A stretch of DNA of 12,512 nt from Candidatus Aerophobota bacterium (GTDB lineage: Bacteria > Aerophobota > Aerophobia > Aerophobales > Aerophobaceae), in assembly GCA_030672545.1 (NCBI GenBank), contig DAOVGF010000053.1, positions 1 through 12,512 of the forward strand. Reading direction: 5' to 3'. The position numbers were made by a program, and so were the translations under genes. Below the pieces are notes generated by a model. That model saw only the letters and a program-made list of their open reading frames with translations, did no database searches and was not told where the DNA came from. Positions 7,070-12,512 of the stretch are shown here, in pieces; the stretch's first letter is position 1; each line of letters begins with the position of its first letter.

Positions 7070-7103
7070 GGCGGGAAAAAATCACCCTCATTTTCTTCCC
7101 GCC
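7070..7103. repeat. Inverted repeat overlapping the helicase stop codon (possible 3' hairpin)
   Basis: GGCGGGAA at 7070-7077 pairs perfectly with TTCCCGCC at 7096-7103. Inside it, four A:T pairs can form after a single bulged base, leaving a loop of about 9 nt that contains the helicase TGA (7088-7090). The stem is GC-rich, but no U-tract follows it on the minus strand, so it is not a textbook intrinsic terminator. It may stabilise the mRNA 3' end or slow elongation before the DUF47-pit genes. Confidence 0.45.
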
Positions 7104-10009
7104 CGAGGACAAATATTCTGATAAGCACAGTACCGGCAGGACAAATACCCGGGTTGAGCCGGATAAGAATGAGAGCGGATCCCCAGCGAAGCCTGCTTAA
7201 TTTTATCTATGGCTCGCATAATCTTGTTCTCTTTAGGCTGGGTTCTTCCTGTCAATCCGGTTTCCAAAAAATGAAGCTCCAGCCAATCAGGAAGACTTCC
7301 AAAAACTCGCCGGTAAGCCAAAGCATAAATATCCAACTGAAGACTTTCCTGGGCTCTTCCATCAGCTTTTTTCTGCTCCCTTATCTCGGAAGATTTGAAG
7401 TCAATTATGTGAACTCCTTCCTTATCCTTTTTTATCAGATCCCAGCGACCTATTATCCGATTATTCTCCAGCATGAAGCTAAACTTCTTCTCCACGTGGG
7501 TGGGTTTACCTTTTTCTCCAGAAGCTCGCTGATAAAAAGACTCCAAAGTTATCCTTCCTACTTTCAGCCTTTTTTCCTCGTGCTGGCGACTCATAAAACC
7601 CTCATTAACCCAGGCCCCCTCAAAAATAGTTAACAGTTCATCCTGGCTAATTTTCTTTTCCGCTAATTTCCGTCGATAGAATTCACCTACGGCCTCATGA
7701 AGGGCTTTACCATAAACAACGGCATGATGCTGAAGGATAGGCACCCTCAGAATGTGGACATACTTATACTTAAGAGGACAGGTCAAATAATCATCAATCT
7801 GCAAATAAGATAAAGATATAACCTCTCGAGAAAAAGAAGCTGTATAGGCACCTGTTTCTTCTTGGACAGCCGGAGCACTTCTCTCAATTACCTCCAGTGG
7901 CGAGGATTGGGTAGGTCTAAAAGTTTTTTTCAGTTGGTTCAGAGCTTCCAGAACAAAAGGCGAGACTTTACGAGGACGCTTACCACCGTAATCCAGAGCA
8001 CTGGTAAAGTAAAGTTCCTTTTGAACGCGGGTCATCCCCACATAGAAAAGACGGCGCTCCTCCTGAAGATGGAAGTTCCCGGAGGGCAAAATATCTCTAA
8101 TCAGTAAATCCGGCAGCGATATCGGCTCGCGGCGATAGTTACAGGGAAATCTTTGGGAAACCAAGCCGGCCATAATGACTACCGGAAATTCTAATCCTTT
8201 AGCCTTATGGACAGTAAGGACATTGACTGCCTCTTCGGTCAACTCAGCCTCAGCTACTGCTGGGTTATCTCCCGCCTGGATAAGTAAATCCAGATGTCCG
8301 GTAAAGTCAAATAATCTATCATTACTGAGAACCGGGGCCACGGTGCGCACTAAGTCAAAGAAACGAGCAATATTTCTCACCTTTTCTTCATTCAAGGAAG
8401 TGGGATGGGAGGTTAATTTTTGGAGATAGCCACTTCGGGTAACAAAATGATAAAAGGTTTCTCCGCAACTCATCTTAAGAGCCAGATCAGCGTAATACTT
8501 TAAGTCTTGCAAAATTCTTTCAATAATCTCTCGCCCCGGCCGGGGGATTTCCTCATTTAAGTCGGAAAGCTCGCTTAGATGAGAGAATACATAAAAAAGA
8601 GAGCGATTTTTTCGACTGGCATAGTTCATAGAGAGAGTCAAGTCCCTAATGGGAAGCTGATAAATTTCTGAGGCAGTTAAATAATAAAGACTGAGACTGT
8701 CCTGAAAATTGGTTACCGATCGGGCAAAAGAAACGAGCAACTTGATTTCCTGACGCTCATAAAGCCCCTCATTACCCGAAAAATGCCAGGGAATATCGGC
8801 CATGTTTAAAGCACGTAAAAAAGGGTCAGCATTACTGTTGGCTCTTATCAAGATAGCAAAGTCACCGTATTTATACAAGCCACTGCCGTGCTTGTTTTTG
8901 ATCAACTTAGCTACCGCTTCAGCTTCGGCAAAAAGGGTATCAAAGTGTAAATGCTCTACCCTACCCTCTTTCTTCTTCTCAGCCACCAGCCTTTTATCAA
9001 TGTTATTCTTGAATTCAAGTCTGTCCGGATTATTGTAACTGATCAGTCGATAAGCTGAATCCAAAATAGATTGAGGAGAGCGGTAATTCCGGGTAAGAAC
9101 AATTTGTTTGGCTTTAGAATAGGTATCAATAAATCCAAGAATATTGCTGATAGCCGCTCCTCGGAACTTATAGATGGACTGATCATCGTCTCCCACCACC
9201 GTGATGTTCTGATGTTCACTCCCGAGCAATTTAATTAACTGAAACTGACTATAGTTGGTATCCTGAAATTCATCCACTAAAATGTAACGGAATTGTCTCT
9301 GGTATTTTTTCAAGATAGCTGGATGAGAACGGAAAAGCCTAAGAGGAAGAGTTATCTGATCCCCGAAATCAATTTTTCCCTCCCGGGCCAGAAGCTCTTG
9401 ATATTTCTCGTAGGTGAGAGCCAATTCCTCTTCCCGGGTAGCTATCTCGAATAATTCTTTATCCTCCGGATTACTCTCTATTTCTTCCTTTAGTTTCTGA
9501 GCGTATTCCAAATAGTCCCGTGGAGTTACATCTTCATCTTTGGCCCGGCTAATCAAGGCCAGGATAGCCTCTATGTGTCTGGTAGGATTTCCTAAAGGAC
9601 GATAATAGGAAAGAGAAAATTCGAAGAGATGATCACGAAAAAAAATAATCTGCTCTGGCCGGTTCAAGACACGCAGCTCAGGAGAAAATCCCATTTCCAA
9701 AGCATTTTCTTTGAGAATTGTGTTACCAAAAGCATGAAAAGTACCAATCCACACCTGGGTGCACCCGTAAGGAAGTAAAATATCTACTCTTTCCTCCATT
9801 TCCATAGCGGCCTTTTCGGTAAAGGTGAGAGCAAGAATTTGCTCCGGCTCAGCCTTCCCCGAGGCAATAAGGTAGGCAATACGTTGGGTAATAACCCGAG
9901 TTTTTCCTGTTCCGGCACCGGCCACAATCAAAAGCGGACCATCACCGTAAGTAACTGCCTCTTTTTGGGAGGGATTGAGACCCTTTAAAATGTGCTCGAC
10001 CCCGGACAC
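7088..10009 (-). CDS. UvrD/PcrA-like superfamily 1 DNA helicase fused to a C-terminal RecB-family (PD-(D/E)XK) nuclease with Fe-S cysteine pattern
   Basis: This 973-residue protein should translocate 3'-5' on DNA and cut it, in DNA repair or end processing. Helicase motifs in order are NPSQKEAV (Q motif, 12-19), Walker A GAGTGKT (31-37), LTFTEKAAMEM (Ia, 61-71), DEFQDT (II, 246-251), VVGDDDQSIYKFRGA (III, 271-285), LTRNYRS (IV, 305-311), VLTVHKAKGLEFPVV (V, 597-611) and ERRLFYVGMTRVQKE (VI, 651-665). The nuclease part has Cys744 in YLTCPLKY, GKALHEAV (767-774), GRWD with Asp857, DFK (870-872) and QLDIYALAY (891-899), then Cys958, Cys961 and Cys967 in CRYCAYQNIC. The 1+3 cysteine layout is that of AddB and Cas4 nucleases holding a 4Fe-4S cluster. 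The start is GTG with AGGAG (10016-10020) 6 nt upstream. It is not a standard AddA, being shorter and carrying this cluster itself. Confidence 0.92.
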   Translation of the reverse strand: MSGVEHILKGLNPSQKEAVTYGDGPLLIVAGAGTGKTRVITQRIAYLIASGKAEPEQILALTFTEKAAMEMEERVDILLPYGCTQVWIGTFHAFGNTILKENALEMGFSPELRVLNRPEQIIFFRDHLFEFSLSYYRPLGNPTRHIEAILALISRAKDEDVTPRDYLEYAQKLKEEIESNPEDKELFEIATREEELALTYEKYQELLAREGKIDFGDQITLPLRLFRSHPAILKKYQRQFRYILVDEFQDTNYSQFQLIKLLGSEHQNITVVGDDDQSIYKFRGAAISNILGFIDTYSKAKQIVLTRNYRSPQSILDSAYRLISYNNPDRLEFKNNIDKRLVAEKKKEGRVEHLHFDTLFAEAEAVAKLIKNKHGSGLYKYGDFAILIRANSNADPFLRALNMADIPWHFSGNEGLYERQEIKLLVSFARSVTNFQDSLSLYYLTASEIYQLPIRDLTLSMNYASRKNRSLFYVFSHLSELSDLNEEIPRPGREIIERILQDLKYYADLALKMSCGETFYHFVTRSGYLQKLTSHPTSLNEEKVRNIARFFDLVRTVAPVLSNDRLFDFTGHLDLLIQAGDNPAVAEAELTEEAVNVLTVHKAKGLEFPVVIMAGLVSQRFPCNYRREPISLPDLLIRDILPSGNFHLQEERRLFYVGMTRVQKELYFTSALDYGGKRPRKVSPFVLEALNQLKKTFRPTQSSPLEVIERSAPAVQEETGAYTASFSREVISLSYLQIDDYLTCPLKYKYVHILRVPILQHHAVVYGKALHEAVGEFYRRKLAEKKISQDELLTIFEGAWVNEGFMSRQHEEKRLKVGRITLESFYQRASGEKGKPTHVEKKFSFMLENNRIIGRWDLIKKDKEGVHIIDFKSSEIREQKKADGRAQESLQLDIYALAYRRVFGSLPDWLELHFLETGLTGRTQPKENKIMRAIDKIKQASLGIRSHSYPAQPGYLSCRYCAYQNICPRAGRK

Positions 10010-10149
10010 GGTTTTCTCCTACGAAAAATTAAACTTACTTTCTAAAAAACCTGAACTAACTTTCTGACCAGAGTGGTCTTTCCCACTCCCGCACCAACGA
10101 AATACTTCACTTCCTTGCTTGCTTAACCTCCCGGAAATTAGCCTTTATT

Positions 10150-10177
10150 ATCATATCATATTCCTATCCCAATTCAA
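10150..10177 (-). promoter_or_regulatory. Candidate sigma-70 promoter for the helicase-nuclease gene
   Basis: On the minus strand, TTGAAT (plus 10172-10177) is followed after 16 bp by TATGAT (plus 10150-10155). A second overlapping TATGAT lies at 10155-10160. The -35 matches consensus at 4 of 6 positions and the -10 at 5 of 6. It would give a leader of about 130 nt before the GTG at 10009. In an AT-rich gap such matches arise easily by chance. Confidence 0.35.
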
Positions 10178-10181
10178 CCTT

Positions 10182-10217
10182 ATCTCGTTAATTTCGTTCA
10201 TCTCGTTCTTCTCGTTG
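10182..10217. repeat. Four-copy 9-bp tandem repeat (aTCTCGTTn)
   Basis: Four consecutive 9-mers occur: ATCTCGTTA, ATTTCGTTC, ATCTCGTTC and TTCTCGTTG. The shared core is T(C/T)TCGTT. Because the period is a multiple of three, the minus strand spells repeating Asn-Glu-(Lys/Met/Ile) in one frame, which makes a spurious open frame. It lies in intergenic sequence upstream of the candidate helicase promoter. Confidence 0.75.
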
Positions 10218-10307
10218 CTCTGGTCCACTCTAACAACGGAGGAGAGTCTCATCTTGAGAGACAGTAATTTGTTTTTATGAGAGCTCCATGAACCACACCG
10301 AGAGTTA

Positions 10308-11495
10308 TTAAAATTCCTCCCAGAGAAACAACTGTTCATTAATTTCCTTTTTTCCCTTTACCCCGGAAGAGGGAAAGAACTTACCGCCAAGAGTAACAAA
10401 ATCTCTGGCTCTCGAGGTTACTACTCCCATTATTCTAAGCTGCTTTAGAGTGGTAAGATGACTTTGTCTACGGGTTCTAATGATTCTCCCGGCTGAAATC
10501 CTTCCAATTCCGGGTACTCGAATTAACTCAGGGAAATCAGCTCGATTAACCTCCAGGGGAAACCAATTTAAATTGTGTAAAGCCCAGGCCATTTTGGGAT
10601 CACATTCTTTAGGCAAACTCCCTTCTTCCTGAAAGGGTAGCTCTGCCGGTGAAAACCCATAATGACGAAGCAAAAAATCAGCCTGGTAGAGTCTCAGTTC
10701 TCGCAGAGGAGAACAGGGAGAAATGTTATCCAGAGGGGTATCTATTATAGGCATAAAGGCGCTGTAGTAAACCCGCCAGAGGTTATGTTTGGCATAAAGA
10801 TTATAAGAGAGAGAAAGTATCTCTTTATCTGTTTCTCCCGCAGCCCCTACCACTAATTGAGTAGTAATCCCAGCCTTAAAAGGATGAAGCTGATTGAGGT
10901 GAGAAATCTGCTCAAGTTCACCTAAAAGCTGGGTTGAGAATTTCTTATCGGGTGATATTCTTTTTAGATAATCTTCTCCTGGTACCTCCAGATTCACCGA
11001 AAGTCTATCGGCCAAAGGAGCAGTGGCTTCAATCAACTCCGGGGTAACTCCGGGAAGAATCTTGCAGTGGATATAGCCTCGATACCCCAACTTAACTCTG
11101 AGCCACCATAAGGTCTTAATCATCTCTTCCTGAGATCGATTAGCCGAGTCATAGATAGCCGAGGAAAGAAATAACCCATCTACCAGCTTTTTTTGATAAT
11201 AATGAATAAAAAGGTGGGCTAATTCCCCAGGAGAAAAACTTATTCTAGGAAAATTTCTATCCTTCCGGTTGGCGCAGTAATAACAATTTCCCTGACAGGC
11301 ATTATTCTGAAGAACTTTGAAAAGCCTGACGCAAGAGCCCCTTCTCCCCACCGCTGGATAAACAAAGCTAAATCTTTGAAATTTCTTTCCTTTATAGCCG
11401 AAGAAAGAAGGAAAACCAGAGACATCGAACCTGGCTACCTCCCCTAAAATTCTAAGTTTGGTAGCCGCTCCTACTCCTTTAAGCAAGGATACCAT
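10308..11495 (-). CDS. Putative DNA modification/repair radical SAM protein with C-terminal helix-hairpin-helix (TIGR03916-like)
   Basis: This 395-residue radical SAM protein has the cluster-binding CxxxCxxC as Cys67, Cys71 and Cys74 (CQGNCYYC) and further family features: KLRILGEVARFDVSG near the N-terminus, FLSSAIYDSANRSQEEM, HCKILPGV, RLSVNLEVP and TTQLVVGAAGETDKE. Near residues 325-338 it carries a helix-hairpin-helix, IRVPGIGRISAGRI, a DNA-binding element. The family is the one often found beside a uracil-DNA-glycosylase-like gene and is named for presumed DNA modification or repair; its substrate is unknown to me. No glycosylase gene is in this window. The ATG follows the preceding stop by one base, with GAGGAG 10 nt upstream, so it is translationally coupled to the SPL-like gene. 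The assignment to the family is strong; the reaction is not established. Confidence 0.88.
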   Translation of the reverse strand: MVSLLKGVGAATKLRILGEVARFDVSGFPSFFGYKGKKFQRFSFVYPAVGRRGSCVRLFKVLQNNACQGNCYYCANRKDRNFPRISFSPGELAHLFIHYYQKKLVDGLFLSSAIYDSANRSQEEMIKTLWWLRVKLGYRGYIHCKILPGVTPELIEATAPLADRLSVNLEVPGEDYLKRISPDKKFSTQLLGELEQISHLNQLHPFKAGITTQLVVGAAGETDKEILSLSYNLYAKHNLWRVYYSAFMPIIDTPLDNISPCSPLRELRLYQADFLLRHYGFSPAELPFQEEGSLPKECDPKMAWALHNLNWFPLEVNRADFPELIRVPGIGRISAGRIIRTRRQSHLTTLKQLRIMGVVTSRARDFVTLGGKFFPSSGVKGKKEINEQLFLWEEF

Positions 11496-11496
11496 C

Positions 11497-12512
11497 TTAA
11501 AATAACTCCTCAGCCTCTTTCAGTTTTCTTGACCAGCGTCGCCAATCCTTGAGTCGCCAGTCTTTCTTGCTTCCCTCTCTACCCATGGCTAAATCCTCTA
11601 TACCACAGGTGGCTTCCTGACAATTAAGGCAGTTTCCTAAACAATCGTCGGCCGGGGAAAACCGTTTGCCCCGCCGGCGATAAATGGGAATATCAATTCC
11701 TTCGCAATTATGAGAGCTCATAAATTCTCTATTCAGGCCCTGGGGTAGACTGTCTTTCAGTTCGTATTCCATACAGAGGGCAAAGGTAAGGTTTTTCCTC
11801 TCACAAATATTGCGCAAGAGGTCAAAAATTTTCTTCCGATAGTTTATGTCGGCTTGAAGGTATCCATCAATGTTCTCCCGATAGAGTCTTTGATAATCCC
11901 ACTTTATCCCCGCTCCGAAATTGGACCCCAGCCAACCGAATAAGTCAGCTTTAATTTTTGTGGGAATATCCAGAATACTGGTAATGATATGGGTAGTTCC
12001 TGAAGAGCGAGCTTGTTCAACCAACTCCTCTAAACTTCGCCTTTTGTCACTCAGGTAGGGGAAAATCGGGTCAATGCGACAGACTGAAAAAATTCCTTCC
12101 CGGGCCAATCGAGTTAGATTCTCCAAGAGAACGGTATGGGGAGCACCTCCCGGTACCAAAATTCTCCTTAGTTTCTCATCACTTGTCAGAAGAGAAACCT
12201 GACCGAAGGAATGAGATTGTCTTTTTATAAACTCGATGGCCTTTTCGGGAATCCTCATTTTAGTGATAAACTCAATGGGCAAGTTGCGCTCCACAAATAC
12301 CTCAATGATTTTTTCAGAAAGCCGATATCTTTCATTGACAAGCTGAAATGGGTCACTTACTGGAGAAAGATACCCACAGGCGGCTACCTCAAGAGAATCC
12401 AATTGCTCGGCCACCCTCCGGTGAAAATCCTTGGCCACTACTACTACCCCTGTTTTTCTGAAGATTTGAAAGTAACCCGGAAAAGCCAGCGTATAACAAA
12501 AAGGACATCCAA
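11497..12512 (-). CDS. Spore photoproduct lyase-like radical SAM protein, 5'-partial
   Basis: The frame is open to the window edge and gives 337 residues, starting in GCPFCYT, which supplies the last two cysteines of a CxxxCxxC radical SAM motif; the first lies outside. GTG at 12436-12438 is therefore internal. The body matches the SPL / Rv2578c-like family: a VVVVAKDF strand, LSPVSDPFQLVNERYRLSEKIIEVF (the 'TDPYQP.E' region), IEFITKM, a weakened SxxT-like segment, LVPGGAPHTVLLENLTRLAREGI and a DPIFPYLSD segment. It ends with a cysteine group (Cys290, Cys294, Cys297 and Cys302 of the visible part, in DCLGNCLNCQEATC) that could hold zinc or an extra Fe-S cluster, then a basic and acidic tail. 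True SPL repairs UV spore photoproduct; relatives without sporulation have unknown substrates. Its stop is one base from the next radical SAM gene, so the two are co-expressed. Confidence 0.88.
   Translation of the reverse strand, partial: GCPFCYTLAFPGYFQIFRKTGVVVVAKDFHRRVAEQLDSLEVAACGYLSPVSDPFQLVNERYRLSEKIIEVFVERNLPIEFITKMRIPEKAIEFIKRQSHSFGQVSLLTSDEKLRRILVPGGAPHTVLLENLTRLAREGIFSVCRIDPIFPYLSDKRRSLEELVEQARSSGTTHIITSILDIPTKIKADLFGWLGSNFGAGIKWDYQRLYRENIDGYLQADINYRKKIFDLLRNICERKNLTFALCMEYELKDSLPQGLNREFMSSHNCEGIDIPIYRRRGKRFSPADDCLGNCLNCQEATCGIEDLAMGREGSKKDWRLKDWRRWSRKLKEAEELF

Larger units (their letters stand above)
10010..10307. other. Intergenic region between the helicase-nuclease and radical SAM genes
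   Basis: These 298 bases hold no convincing gene. A minus-strand reading frame of 62 codons crosses part of the region, but it is composed largely of the 9-bp repeat and resembles no protein. Contents seen are a candidate minus-strand promoter (10150-10177), the tandem repeat (10182-10217) and a small GACCA/TGGTC hairpin at 10066-10078. The region also carries the helicase Shine-Dalgarno. No U-tract terminator was found after the radical SAM gene, which ends at 10308. Confidence 0.6.

Noticed and set aside
6989..7087. Pho box or promoter upstream of the DUF47-pit genes
   Set aside because: Only scattered TTAA-type matches with wrong spacing and a poor TATTCT were found, not enough to support a site.
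7055..7633. 192-codon plus-strand reading frame
   Set aside because: It lies antisense to the nuclease domain of the helicase, whose motifs are intact, so it is a shadow frame.
10066..10078. Small perfect hairpin GACCA-GAG-TGGTC as terminator or small RNA
   Set aside because: Five base pairs with no U-tract and no neighbouring gene end; likely chance.
10151..10339. 62-codon minus-strand reading frame in the gap
   Set aside because: Its Asn-Glu-rich part is just the 9-bp repeat, it overlaps the end of the radical SAM gene, and it has no homology I recognise.
12436..12438. GTG as the start of the SPL-like gene (313-residue product)
   Set aside because: The same frame stays open to the window edge and encodes GCPFCYT, the end of the radical SAM cysteine motif, so the GTG is an internal Val codon.

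Overview
The window carries ten genes or gene fragments and reads as an ordinary bacterial chromosome segment. Shine-Dalgarno sequences are strong, there is one near-perfect sigma-70 promoter, genes are tightly packed, and base composition looks moderately AT-rich and even by eye. No phage, insertion sequence, tRNA, rRNA or CRISPR array is visible. Frequent TTG/GTG starts, a four-cysteine nicotinate phosphoribosyltransferase, a DUF47/PiT pair and two radical SAM repair-type proteins suggest an anaerobic and perhaps thermophilic bacterium, possibly uncultivated. I cannot name the phylum from the sequence.

Layout. (1) Bases 1-254, plus strand: the C-terminal end of a receiver domain, probably the tail of a hybrid histidine kinase. 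(2) An extended -10 sigma-70 promoter at 338-367 opens a plus-strand operon, 422-5066: pncB (NAD salvage), a split aspartokinase (catalytic ORF plus separate ACT-domain ORF), asd (aspartate semialdehyde dehydrogenase) and ribD (riboflavin synthesis). Aspartokinase and Asd catalyse the first two steps toward lysine/diaminopimelate, threonine and methionine. (3) Converging from the minus strand, 5025-6979: a DUF47 PhoU-like protein followed by a PiT phosphate transporter. The transporter's 3' end overlaps the 3' end of ribD by 42 bp. (4) Minus strand, 7088-10009: a UvrD/PcrA-like helicase fused to a RecB-family nuclease with an AddB/Cas4-like iron-sulfur cysteine pattern. (5) A 298-bp gap, 10010-10307, holds a weak candidate promoter and a 9-bp tandem repeat. 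(6) Minus strand, 10308-12512: two translationally coupled radical SAM genes, a spore-photoproduct-lyase-like protein cut by the window edge and a putative DNA modification/repair radical SAM protein with a C-terminal helix-hairpin-helix.

The most notable points are the aspartokinase, split at the catalytic/regulatory boundary with a strong internal ribosome binding site and a TTG start in the +1 frame, and the clustering of two radical SAM proteins with a helicase-nuclease, which looks like a DNA-repair neighbourhood. The leftmost start visible for the SPL-like gene (GTG at 12436-12438) is an artefact of the window edge: the frame stays open and encodes a CxxCY radical SAM signature up to the last bases.
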